64,000 nucleotides of DNA from Hypoxylon rubiginosum (taxonomy: Eukaryota > Ascomycota > Sordariomycetes > Xylariales > Hypoxylaceae), in the NCBI GenBank assembly GCA_902806565.1, contig CADCXA010000036.1, positions 62,001 through 126,000 on the forward strand, written 5' to 3'. The notes beneath the pieces were generated by a model that saw only the letters and a program-made list of their open reading frames with translations, did no database searches and had not been told where the DNA came from. Positions 44,458-56,098 of the stretch are shown here, in pieces. The stretch's first letter is position 1. Every line of letters begins with the position of its first letter. Made by a program: the position numbers and the translations under genes.

Positions 44458-46112
44458 ATAGTCAAGCTGTCAACGGACAGACGGACAAATTCTCGTTGGC
44501 GTTGCGTGGTTAGAACCCGAGACGCCTGGCTAACAGGCCCAAGGCCATCAGGGTTCACTCACCCCCATGTGGATTACGTCGACAAGGTACCAAGTGGACA
44601 TGCTTGTGGTCTTGTTCGATCGCCTACCAGGTAACGTCATAGACGCTACCGCGAATCCCGGCGATGATCTGATCTGGGGGTCGAGCTCAAAGATGTCTTC
44701 TACGTCGATATCTTGGGTAGATATTCGCCATCTTGTGGGGTCACCGGACGATTATGCGTATACTAGTCTAGCTACCTAGTAGAACGATGATGTCGTGACG
44801 CCACCGGGGCAAGAGATGTTCCCCAGCATTAAGTCTCTCATGAATACCGTGGGGAGGAGTTCTCCAGGCCATGTACAATACTTCGGTAGGTGTTCGGTAT
44901 TCTGGAGTTACCGTCATGACGTGATATAATTCATCTGATGATATGTATATGTTAGTATCATTGTAGCGGTACGGTCATGACCACAGGATAAACGTCTCCC
45001 GGAGTTTCATAATAGCCCCCTAAACCTAATATCTATCTGGTGACATTGCGATGGGGATAAGACGAGTGTCCATCTCATGAATAAGGATATACCTCTGTAA
45101 GAATCGGAACTTGGAGGTGTGCTCGGAGGAGACGTAGAGCCAACCTTAGAAACGATATCGCGCAAGTGCCAGTGGCAAATGTATACTTGAATTATTAAGG
45201 ACCGGTCCACAACTCAATTAAGCTGACAGCAACTTAATTCACGTAGCTGACAGCCAGTTGACAAGTATCCTAGCTCCAGGTTTATCGGAGGGGACAGTTA
45301 AAGTTCACACAGCCTTGAATAGCTACTCTCTGATAGCTCGTGCTCTTAATAGGCGTCGTAAGTCGATATACCAGGGAGACGCCAACGGCACTGGCAAAGG
45401 GTCGAACCTATCCTTCCCAATAGACCCGGAATCCGGTTTCTTGGTTAATATGTATATGCGAGACGGAGTTGAACGGATCAAAAATGCTAGATCTAAAATA
45501 CCGAACTTTGGTAAAAGCTGGTGTAAAGATATATTTCGGTAGGAAATGTTACCATGAGGAATCGACTAGATGGAGAAGCTACCTGGTTCGAAGCTTTCAT
45601 GTAATGACGAATACGAGTGTGCTTAGCCCTTCCATTGCGAAGCTATCTCTTGTCACGGAGAACGGGCAAATACCCGCTTCCAAGTAAAGCAGCGCTCGTC
45701 TAGATAATTGGCAGGCTACACGCGGATCGATGAAAGTTTCCTAAACTTAAATACCCAATACCCAATACCTATCCTGCCTCTACATGGGCATATTCATCTA
45801 CGAGCCAAGCTGGCATGTAGCTACATGTAGCTGCATATAGCTGGAGTGTACTGCTACAGTGACTGGAGACGACATGAACTCTCTAGATCTGGTAAGATAG
45901 AACCAATAGTGGCGATTGAGTACGTATCCCACGGCATAGCGATATGGATGTAACGTTGACTTCATGATCATTAATAGCAGCCGAAAGCCAAAGAGGTGCC
46001 CTAGTAGTTCTTAGTTATCTATACAAACGGACTTCCCCAACCCCAACTCCTTCGCGACCCAGACCCTAACCCGCACAGGTCCTCCCCATAACCCCTCATC
46101 CCAACGAAATCT

Positions 46113-46865
46113 TCACAAGAACCCGTCGGTCCTGGGCTCCGGCGGCGGTTTCGGCTTGACCTTGACGCCGAGGCTCGTGAGCGCGGCGTCGAGATCCGGA
46201 AGGTCACTAGCGGACGCGGCGACCTTGGCCCAGGCGACGTCGCCCCCTCCCGCCGTGACGGCGAAGGCGCCGCTCGTCTGCCAGCGGTTGCCGCTCTCGG
46301 TCGGGCGGTTCCAGATGCCCTCGGCCTTGCCGAGCTGGAAGGTCTTGTAGATGGCCACGGGGCCGAGCACGTGCCAGGTGTTGGAGATGCCGAGCCCCCA
46401 GCGCGCGTACAGCTCGCGCTCGAAGTCGACGACGACGCGCACCTCCCAGTTGCCGCCGACCTCGACGACCCAGCGCTCCGTGGCCTCGGGGGACGAGTGC
46501 GAGACCGCGACGAAGTGCACGTCCTTGTGGCGCATCGACAGCGCCGTCAGGTTCTTGAAGGTCTTCTCCGCGACTGCAGCGAGGGGGGGAAGGGTGAGGA
46601 AGAGATGGTTAGTGAAAGAAAGGTAAGGTTATAGATTTATGGGCGACGTTGAAGGACTCGGTGTCTGAATGGGGGCGATATGTATATCCATCTAATACTT
46701 ACAAGGACAACCACAGTGGCGTAGGAAGACTATCACGGTGGGCTTGTCTGATGGGAGGGATAAGTTAGGATGCACAGGCGCTTTCTCGCCGATCTTGGGA
46801 ACGGGCGCAACCTCCTTGGCGGGAGGTGTCTTGAAGGATTCCCACTCCTGATTTAGGGAGGACAT
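46113..46865 (-). CDS. Peroxiredoxin-like (AhpC/TSA-2 type) thioredoxin-fold protein
   Basis: Predicted redox protein of the fungal AhpC-TSA_2 group. Model: exon 1 46865-46703, intron of 129 bp ending in a long pyrimidine tract and CTGCAG, exon 2 46573-46113; 207 aa. Exon 1 ends in the active-site region 'VIVFLRHCGCPFAEKTFKNL' (CGCP, completed across the splice), the position of the Prx/thioredoxin CxxC, here reading C-G-C-P. The rest shows the thioredoxin-fold pattern 'VHFVAVSHSSPEATERWV' (strand and helix), 'VVVDFERELYARWGLG' and the C-terminal 'AFAVTAGGGDVAWAK'. A Pro/Lys tail (VKVKPKPPPEP) ends the protein. The electron donor and substrate are unknown. It shares a 285-bp promoter with Dml1. 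Confidence 0.8.
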
Positions 46866-47150
46866 ATCGAGAACGTGAATCTTTTAAATAAGCTGTAAGA
46901 CTGTGAATGCGCTCTCTTGCAAAACGATGGTGACTGAGGGAGGGAAAAAGTGAGGTTGTTTAATAGGAGGTACCGGGCTTTTATCGGCAAGCAACGGTCT
47001 TAACTCTTTTCGTGGCAGCTGGCAAGCAGCTGGCAACTCCCAACGTACGAATAATTGCATAAGACATCTCATATTTGCACATGCCCACTTATAGAGGCGG
47101 AACAACCATCATCATCTCACTTTTTACATCATCCGCCTTAAATATTCATA

Positions 47151-48903
47151 ATGCGTGAGATTGTCACCCTGCAGCTCGGCCAGCAGAGCAACTACCTGGC
47201 GAGCCATTTCTGGAACACCCAGGAATCCTACTTTACGTACGGCGCAGACGAGGAGTCGCCTGTCGATCACGATGTCCACTTCAGGCCGGGCATCGGCTCT
47301 GACGGGTCCGAGACCTTTATGCCGAGGACGGTCATCTACGACCTGAAAGGGGGCTTCGGCACGCTGCGGAAGATCAACGCTCTGTATGAGATAGACGACG
47401 ACGCGGCAGCCAGCAGCCTGTGGCCCGGTCGGACCGTCGTGCGCAGACAGCCGCCCATAGGGGCGAGCGCGTACCAGGAGAGCCTCGACGCCGGGCAGGC
47501 GCCGCCGGAGCTCACCACGGGCGCGGTCCGGTACTGGTCCGACTTCAACCGGGTCTTCTTCCACCCGAGGTCCATCGTCCAGCTGAGCGAGTACGAGCTC
47601 AACTCGACCGTCATGCCCTTCGAGAAGTGGCACATGGGCGAGGAACTCTTCGCCTCGCTCGACAAGGAGCACGACCTCCTGGACCGCGACCTGCGCCCCT
47701 TCGTCGAGGAGGCCGACCAGATGCAGGGGCTCCAGGTCATGACCGGCATCGACGACGCCTGGGGCGGCTTCGCCGCCCGGTACATGGAGCGGCTCCGGGA
47801 CGAGTACGGTAAGACGCCCGTGTGGGTCTTCGGGGTGCAGGAGCCGTCTAGGGGCCTGCCGAGGGTATGTCCCCCTACCTTGTTCTAATCATAGGTTTTG
47901 TAGCTAACGGCGAAGTAGGAGAAAAGGATGATAAAACTAGTCAACAAGGCCCGGGCCCTCGCAGAACTGAACTCGCAGGCTTCCCTGGTTATTCCCCTCG
48001 CTTTACCAGAGAGCCCGCTCCCGCGGACCCTGCGGCTCGACGCCTCGTCGCAGTGGCACGTCTCGGCCCTCTTCGCCGCGGCGCTGGAGAGCGCGACGCT
48101 GTACACGCGGCTGCGGACCACCGACCGCGTCTACGCGAGCAACCTCGGCAACATGACGGACCTGCTCAACGTGTTCGGGAAGCAGACCATCGCGAACCTG
48201 GAAATGAGCATCGTCGCCGAGGCGGCCCCGCAGCCTCCTCGCCAGAACGGCGCGGGCGGCGGAAACTCCAACGGTTTGAACGGCCGGGGCGAAAATGTTG
48301 GCGGCGTCGGCGGGGAGGGGGGGTCCGAGTCTGGCTCGCAAAAGGGGATTGCGACTTTGGATATCGACTTGTCGTCGCCTCAGGACCTCAACCTTGATCC
48401 TAATCGCAGGAGAGGCCGGAAGCGTCATGTTTTCAGCCAGGTCCTGGCTGATAGAGGGTCCGAGGACACAGAGCCAACCGACGAGGAACTAGAGATGAGG
48501 GAGCAGAGCGCGCTAGGCTTACGACGTCGTCCAAAAGTCCACAAGTAAGTGTTGTTATACAGCGATGATGGGTTTCCATATCTTTTGTTTCTCTCAGTCA
48601 GCTGTTTCCGAGACTAACCAGAACCGCAGCTACCGGTCTCGGGTTGCTTTCCCCATCCTCGACAGCTACCCCAAGATCTTCCACGACGCCTACGACCACC
48701 CCGTCAAGGACCACGTGTCGATCCGGACGGCCCTGTCGACAGACTCAACGGTCACAGACAAGGTGAAGGCCCTCCGCAGCACCGTCGTCCGCTTCATCGG
48801 CCTGGAGGACCGGGAGACGGTCGGCAACGAGCTCGCCGAGATCGCCGATAGCTACAAGGAAGGCTGGTCTAGCGACAGCGACGAGGATGACGACGACGAG
48901 TGA
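47151..48903 (+). CDS. Misato/Dml1, tubulin-like mitochondrial inheritance protein
   Basis: Dml1/Misato family protein with tubulin/FtsZ-like N-terminal features; needed in yeast for mitochondrial DNA partitioning and in animals for mitochondrial morphology. Model: exons 47151-47864, 47919-48544 and 48630-48903; introns 54 and 85 bp; 537 aa. The start '[20 protein letters not shown]' mimics the tubulin N-terminus, with 'FWNTQESYF' following. '[15 protein letters not shown]', '[17 protein letters not shown]' and '[20 protein letters not shown]' are family segments. Exon 2 contains a Gly/Asn-rich low-complexity insert (about residues 340-375), and the C-terminus ends in an acidic SDEDDDDE run. 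Intron 1 is small and read-through quickly hits a stop. Length is typical for fungal Dml1. Confidence 0.92.
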
Positions 48904-51454
48904 TGCTTCATATTCATGGCTGCTTAGTAAAATGCTAGGCGGTATTACTGAGCAATCTAGGTGACGATCCTCGATATGTGGGACATGCTATGTAGGTCAA
49001 AAAGCCGGTCGACGTCATGCGCGAGTGAATCATGCAACGAAACCCACCGCGAGGACGGTCCTTCTCTGGCCCCGGACGTCGTTCCGGAGATAGAGCAGCC
49101 TGAGCCTTACTCACGGCGATGTTTGTCTAGACACGTCTCGCTCTCTTTACCCACCTCTGCAGGCCGGCGGAGCGTAGTCGCCTCTCTAAGCCTACCTACC
49201 TACTTCGTAGTATCGGCAAGCCATCTCGCGACATTAAAGAGCTACGCTATATCGTACATCTGTTCTATTCTGCTCGAGCCTGGAACATGTCATGGCTTGA
49301 TCATTGGCACACCGGTGCCATGGGAATAGCCCGGCCGCTCGCTTCTGCCTCTGCGTCATCAAAAAGTTCTCTCTACTATCTCCGCCCCGGCCTCTGCAGC
49401 CAGCACGTTCCGAGTCTCACCCTCTCCCTCCCTGCAAATGCTTCTCCTTCCCTTCCTCCCTTCGCCGGCTTCATCAGAACGCCGTCATCCCTCTTATCTA
49501 CCTACATACCTCCTAAGATTGTATCAGCTACCTAACCCCCATACCCTAGCTACGTATGTAGTCAAGCGGGCCCCCCTTTTATCTACTAGAGTCCTGCGGA
49601 GGGTTGCATAAGCGCGCTTGCCCCAACCCAGGCAAGGGAGGAGAGAGCAGGTAGCGCTAAAAAAAGCCTTCCGGGCCGAGGAAAGGGGAAGTTCTAGACT
49701 TTACGGCCCGAGTATCGGGAACTCTCCCTCAGGTGACTCAGTGCCTAACTTCTCCTTGCCGGTCCTGATGACCGAAGGACTTCGGCTTGCGCAGGTTTTT
49801 TTTTTCTTCTGCTGACGCTACAGCACGCAAGTGCTTGAGTGCCACTCTACAGCAGTCGGCTAGAGGGGAGGCCCACACTGACGATGTAACGTGTAAGCAG
49901 CAGATAGGGACGTCACGAGGGAGACTTGTTCTGCGGGTCTGCATGTTGTCGTTTTTTCTCCCCCCTTTGCTCGCGAGAACCGGGTTCCCGACTAGCGAGC
50001 ATCTTAATGGTACGATGCCGTTCCGATACTGCCCTTATACCCCGACACTATAGTTACCGCAAGTTATATTTGCCGAGTTGAGAAAAGAGAGGAGAGGAGA
50101 GAGAAAGTCGCGGCGCTCGCCTACACACTTTCACTTTCTGCGTGTTTCATGTCAAGATATCTCGATTGCGTAATAATATCTTGGCCAAGAGTTTGCTATT
50201 GATGTTGCAGCTGTGCAGAGAACACCTACGTGTTCATTGTGTGCCTAGGGATAACTACCTAGGCCATCATCATAATGAGAGTGTGATTTCGCTGGTCTCT
50301 GCCCTCAAACCGATCCTTCCACAGCCCTCCGATCCCCTTGTTTTATGTTGGCGAAGTATCCCCTTGCACGAGGAATGGGTGAGCAGATGCCCAGAGTCCG
50401 CTTGGATTACAGAATAATGGAAGTTGCTGTAGGTGGTGTTTTTCCTTAGGACTCTTTCAAACGGGGACCTTGGGTGATCGCGGATCTAAATCAGATAGCG
50501 TTTGTAAAAGAGCAACGAGTAGACGGGTTCTTCCATCATGAAATATCAATGGGGAAAAGACGAAGAAATGTCCCTTGTTAGTCGTTGAAAAATGGGGTTA
50601 TAAGTAAATATTGCTTCCCATTAAACCGATGGTGCAAGAAAAGTTTTCGATGGGGCTTCAGGAGCCGCCGTTGTGTAGCAATGCTGGTGAAAACGGTTAA
50701 ATATATTTGTTTAGTATAAAGACGGTCGGTGACCATTATGTCGTCAGAGAGCTAGGTTGTTGTTAAGTCGCAACTAGCTCTCTTCTGTAGCTATCAAGGC
50801 GACGATATTGATGAATTGAAGTGCAAGATCGTCAGATGTGTAAAGTATAGTGATAGCTAGTGTCGATCGTGCAAGGGAAAAGGGGGTTGGGTGGAGTAGG
50901 AGGATCAGGTTGAGTTGACCAAGTTACGAATCTCGTAAAGAGCGGTTTGAGCTAAATCTCCCTGTTTGCTTTGTCCCTGTAGAGAGTGACGTGATTTAGA
51001 ACCCGACAGAAATGACTGGCATGGGACTTAATAGGAGACAATAGGAAAAGGCAGATTGCCGTCAAGAAGACGGTTCAAGGCGAGGATATGTTCCGAATCT
51101 GCCTTGTTGCCCCTTAACCATGACCTGAATATTAGGGCAACATCATCGGCTTGCCGTGCGTGTAAAGATCTGGTTCGACATTTTGAAATGGTAATAGATT
51201 AAATAGCAGAAGTGGAGAGTTCGCCTAATTGTCTACTGTCGGGCCATTTCGGGTAGTGTTGGATGTGATGATATAAATGTGAGTGAGCTGAGACTAGGTT
51301 TTACAGAGCCCTTTTTCTTATAGCAGATGGAACAATGTGCGGTATGCACAGGATTGACCTTATAAAAAATCAGATTCCCCTACACGCATAACAGGCAGTA
51401 GATACTGTACCCAATATTTGGATCATGGCAAAAGGCCAGTTGTAGCCCCGATGC
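48904..51454. other. 2.5-kb convergent intergenic region
   Basis: Between the convergent Dml1 and aminotransferase stops. No recognisable gene. A pyrimidine-rich block (about 49370-49460) and poly-T near 49797 are the only compositional features. Confidence 0.45.
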
Positions 51455-53190
51455 CTAGTTCGGAACGTCAATATCCTTCTTCTCCAACTTGCCGAAGACA
51501 TCGTCGACCACGGCAGCAAGTTTGTCGACAATGGTGTCGATAACCTCCCGAGTGACGTTGTAGGCAGGCATGACCATGATGTGATCTCCCTTAGCATGGC
51601 CGGCGCATCCCTGGCCGAAATAGAGCGCCATATTATATGGATCGCTCAAGGCCGTCTCGTGGATACGGCGCGCAATCTGTAATTCAGGGTCAAATGGCTC
51701 TTTAGTTGCTTTGTTTTGGACAAACTCCAATCCCCAGAATAAGCCGCGGCCACGAACATCACCGACATTGGGGTGGTCCAGTAGCTTGTCCCGAAGTAAC
51801 TTCTCCAGGTATTGTCCCTGAGATCGGACACTATCAATGAGATTGTCGCGTTGTATGATCTGCTGCACTCGCAGAGCTGCCGCGCAGACAACTGGATGAT
51901 CCATGTACGTGTGTCCGTGTGTGAAGGTGGCGTTCTTTGCTTCCATTGCCCGTACGATCTTCCCGCTGGCTAAGATCGCAGAAACAGGTACGTAACCGCC
52001 GCCGAGGCCCTTGCCAATTGCTTGTATGTCTGGGATAACACCCTCCTGCTCCCAGGCGTGGAGTGAACCAGTCCTACCCATACCGCACATTACTTCGTCA
52101 AGAACTAGCAAAGCTCCGTACTTGTCGCACACGGCTTTCATTGCCTTAAAGTAGCCGGGAGAGGGGGGGACGCAGCCATTGGCCGCCCCAACGACTGGCT
52201 CTGCGACAAAGGCTGCCACGGTGTCCGGTCCAGCTTGGATGAACGCTTGCTCTAGCTCTTCCGCTTTGCGGGAGACGAACTCCTCGTCGGTCTCCTCTGG
52301 TAACTTCTGGCGGTAGGCGTTACAAGCCGGTATACGATAGACACCGGAGAACAGGAGAGATTCAAAGGGACCTCTTCTAACTAGATGTCCGCCCATAGAT
52401 AGTGCACCAAGAGTGATCCCGTGGTATGACTCTTCTCGGGCGATGAAATTGACACGCTGAGGCTCTCCCGTCCACACGAAGTACTCATGGGCAAGCTTTA
52501 TTGCCCCTTCCATAGCCTCGGAACCTAAAGGATCGGATAAGCTTCAGGAGTCTGCGATGAATTAGGTAGCTAAGGATATAGCGTACCAGACGATGTAATC
52601 CATGCCTTCTTGAAGTGTCCGTCGGAGGTCTGCGACAGCCACTTAGATAAGTCCCGTCGGCTCTGGGAATCGAGGAAGCCCCAAGGGACATAGGAGATGG
52701 TCGCTACTTGGGACAGTATGGCGTCGGAAACCTCCTTGACGCCATGTCCAAGACACTACAAGACTGGATGTCAGCAGTTTGCCCTACTATAATACTCAAT
52801 CAAAGGGACATGTTTTTATTCTGGATAGGGATAATGCATTCTCAAGGAAATTCCAGTGCTTTCGTGAGGAGATGTGCCTCTAAGTCTGGAAAGCTTACTC
52901 ACGGCTACGGCCGCCCCTCCACAGGCGTCCAGTATCTTGCGTCCATCTGCTAGGTGCAAGTAATTGCCCTGACCTCCCACAACGAGAGTTCGATTAGGTT
53001 CAGATCCATCTTCTGGCGTGGGCAGAGATGACGAAGTAGTAGCCAAGGACCCGAGGCCAGACACTGGTTTCACGACGGCATCCGGTTCTATAGTTTTTGC
53101 TGAAAGTCCCGATTCTGAAAGCGACGGCGGTAGCAAACTCGTCTTATCCAGATGAGAATCTGGAATCCCTCTTGACACTTCAGTCAGCAT
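51455..53190 (-). CDS. Class III PLP-dependent aminotransferase
   Basis: Pyridoxal-phosphate omega-aminotransferase-fold enzyme; the substrate is not determinable. Model: exons 53190-52903, 52755-52587 and 52524-51455; introns 147 and 62 bp; 508 aa, all joins in phase. Motifs in order: 'GNYLHLADGRKILDACGGAA', then 'CLGHGVKEVSDAILSQV' (exon 2), 'SSGSEAMEGAIKLAHEYF' across intron 2, 'ESYHGITLGALSMGG', 'LLVLDEVMCGMGRTG' (Asp binding the pyridine N), and the Schiff-base lysine in 'DIQAIGKGLGGGYVP'. C-terminal 'GDVRGRGLFWGLEFV' is the usual small domain. The N-terminal ~65 residues are Ser/Pro-rich and variable; an in-frame ATG at 53403 would add 71 residues. The gene stands alone between gene-poor blocks, and no neighbouring biosynthetic genes are visible. 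Confidence 0.88.
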
Positions 53191-56088
53191 GATGTGGGTA
53201 GTTGCGGAGTAAGGTGGCTTGCTAAGAGAGAGAGAGAAAGATAGATCTGTAGTCGATATTTGCTCCAGTGTCCGGAGGCCGGTCTCAAAAAGTGAGCCCG
53301 TATGCACATTTATAGGATAACCGGGCGGCCAAGCTCGATCTAGAAAGGGTAGAACAGCATCAGTCACACTGAATTTTGTTACCATCGCCCTAATCGCATC
53401 CAATCACAACGACGGCCCCCATGCAGTGAATGAAGGAGAACCAGATCTACATTAAAGCAGAACGGCGATACGCGGCGCAGGGAGTCCATGGGCATTGCGA
53501 AGGGTATAAAGTGATCTAGCTGTCTAGTCGCTGTCTAGTCGCTGTCTATCTGCACGACCCATGCGAATCAGAGTGCAGAGCCGAAGGTCGCTAGTCTAGA
53601 TTGTGGCTTTGGTGCTTCTTCTGAAGACATGGATCCCCTGAAAAGAGGATATCCCAATCGAGTACCGAGTACATACTAGTAAATTGTCCGAGATCTAAGA
53701 GCAGGGATGGCGGGTCTTGCTGCGAGAAACCGAGGACTATTGGGCGACATTCCAGCTATAGAGTTACTTGAACTCTAAGGGGCCAATGACGATAGCGAAA
53801 TATTTCACCCGCTGTAAGCAATGACTCGAATGGATATCGTAAAGACACTGGAATGCGGCCACTTCACCGCCATATACCTGGTTATCGGTGATCTGATTGG
53901 CTGCTGAATTAGAGGAACTCCTCGATTCGCTTGGTCACGACGCAAGCACCTCGTGGACACCCGTCCACCCGCTCCCCTCTTATGGGCTGACCTGACGACG
54001 CCATCTTCTAGGCTTGCGGGTTCCTCCCCGAGAGATTCTTCAGCAACTAGTGCCTTTCTCGATATGCTGTGTTATGGTGTGGTTGCAGGAAGACTGTTGT
54101 GAGCATATGGCATATGCAGCCTAAGCCGTCTGCTACTTTAAAGTGACGTCGGTCGCCTATTCCCCCGCAAGGGACGCCTCTTGCGATAAGACGTAAGAGG
54201 GCGAGGACATATCGTCGGCATAGTATAGGGTCTCGCCACTGGGTGCCGTAACCCGTTAGGCTCCGGAGCTTTCCCCGCGCACAATGCGTGACGAGGGAGG
54301 AGAGCAAATCGCGACTCCGAAGGATCTCGCAAGGAGTTCCTTCGAGGACGGTGTCTGCCGCTGGTATGCGATATCCTCGAATCGGCTTGCACGCTTCTGG
54401 GTCGCTAGACGCACAGACGCATGGCCAAGGAATGCGACCAGCGCGACCGGCTATTGAACGAATTATCTAGTTCCTCGTTGATAGCACCAGGTTCCCACAA
54501 TCCGGGCCCAGCTCGCGGGCTAGAGCAAGATTAGTGTGATCGGGCCGAGATTATTTTATGAACTTCCCGGGTCCTGACATGGGGGGTAATCCGGGCCGAC
54601 GTGAGACATCTAGGCGGAGATCCGGATAGGTACATATCTGGTAACGCACCTGTCAAGCAACATGCGATTTAGTTATTTAGTGCCAATGCCGAGTATTGTC
54701 GCAGACATGATCCCCTCCTGATACGAACCATTCATATTGCTGCGAAGAGGGACGACAAGTACATGGGCTCTCTCCTCAAATCTCCCGTCTACCAGAAACC
54801 AGAAACCAGAACCTCGGCACAGTGCATGAGATGCGGCGCATAGATTTCAGGTACCGTGTGTGGCGTCTTAAACTGGACCTATCATCATTTGCCTATCGCC
54901 AATCTCGGGAAACCTGAAGCGCTGCCCATCACCCCGCGACGACAGCGTGAGAAGGGAGGCGAAATCGGTTTGGTGCGTGCTTACTTGGGCTCGGTGCTAC
55001 GATGTCACCGCATAGCTGTTTGTGTTTCTGCTGGGGTCGGGGCGTATCCCGGGCTTGAAGGAGGTGTCGATGAAGAGAATGTCGATCCGTCGGGTACGAT
55101 TTGTTCATCGATGTTATGGAGAAAGTCTTGGTGATTTGAAAGAGAAAGAGAGTAAATCGGATGATACATACGGATAATAATTTACTAAGGGTTTGTCCAT
55201 GTTAAAGCCAATCCTAAGCTATTATTACCTTAATATTACCTTAACTATCGAGCATTTTCTCTGGTATGTGTTTACGTCAGGTTAGTTAACCCCTAGGTAC
55301 CTGGTATCTCTAACCTAAGCACGTTCCTTTCGCATCCGGGGAAGGACTTCCTATACCACTGGACGAGCCAGGCTGGACTTGCCTTACTAAATACCAGATA
55401 TCAGTGTGGGGAAGACTCCTTTTGGTATTTTACTGCAACGTGAACCCCCTACGTAACCAGATAGGTATGTCCTTGCACATGTAAACTCCGTAGCTCATTA
55501 TGTATATATGTATACCTATATGCGTACCTATCCCATGGGAATATGACTATGCCCTAGTATGTGCTGCTACCTTCCAATGCTACCACCCTTCGTGACGTTA
55601 TGTGGCCAGGCTCTGCTCGACGGCAGGGCTGAATTACACCCGGTTAGTATCTTTAGGTAGTTTGCATATTCGCGTTGCATTCCCCGAGTCGCACAGCGTA
55701 AGAATACCCCTGGGCATAGAACCCTCTAAGTGATACCCTTCGGTGGCTTGTATCTTTTCCGATCTGGTAACGACCTCGCGGCTCGGGCTGATGGTACCGA
55801 GCCAGACTTCACAGCACAGCCGGTCTGACACGTGCATACCGCCGCAACCTCCTAGGTACTCAGGTATACATTGTATATAAACCCACGGAATCAAACTGCA
55901 ATTCCTGGTATGGTTCAAATCGATTTCTAGACTCGGTTTCTGGCCGGAGCTATTTCCGGTGAGTCCCTTTCATGATAGGTTGCAGCCCGTCATACGTTCC
56001 ACTACGTTAAAGTCTGATGACATATCTAGACTGTTGCATATAGTGCGACTTTACGAGGAGAAGGCGGCTAGGCGAAGATTAAAATATG

Positions 56089-56098
56089 TACCTAGGTA
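56089..56098. repeat. Palindrome TACCTAGGTA
   Basis: Another perfect copy of the dispersed 10-bp palindrome; related longer mixes occur at 57277-57288 and 57323-57341. Confidence 0.85.

Larger units (their letters stand above)
37101..46112. other. 9-kb gene-poor region, no recognisable gene
   Basis: No frame in this stretch shows a known domain, and base composition is not AT-skewed as in RIP-mutated repeats. Contents I can point to: an ATGTC tandem (39742-39769), the palindrome TAGGTACCTA at 40914-40923, a 10-bp GGATGGGATG-type tandem (42241-42271), CGGGATCG copies (44178-44199) touching a 14-bp palindrome (44197-44210), and a coding-like but broken stretch at 43759-44457. Non-coding transcripts cannot be excluded. 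Confidence 0.5.

Noticed and set aside
55325..55380. tRNA-like stretch on the minus strand (a D-arm-like GTCCAGTGGTATAGG)
   Set aside because: No matching T arm (GGTTCGA type) or pairing acceptor stem at the right distance.
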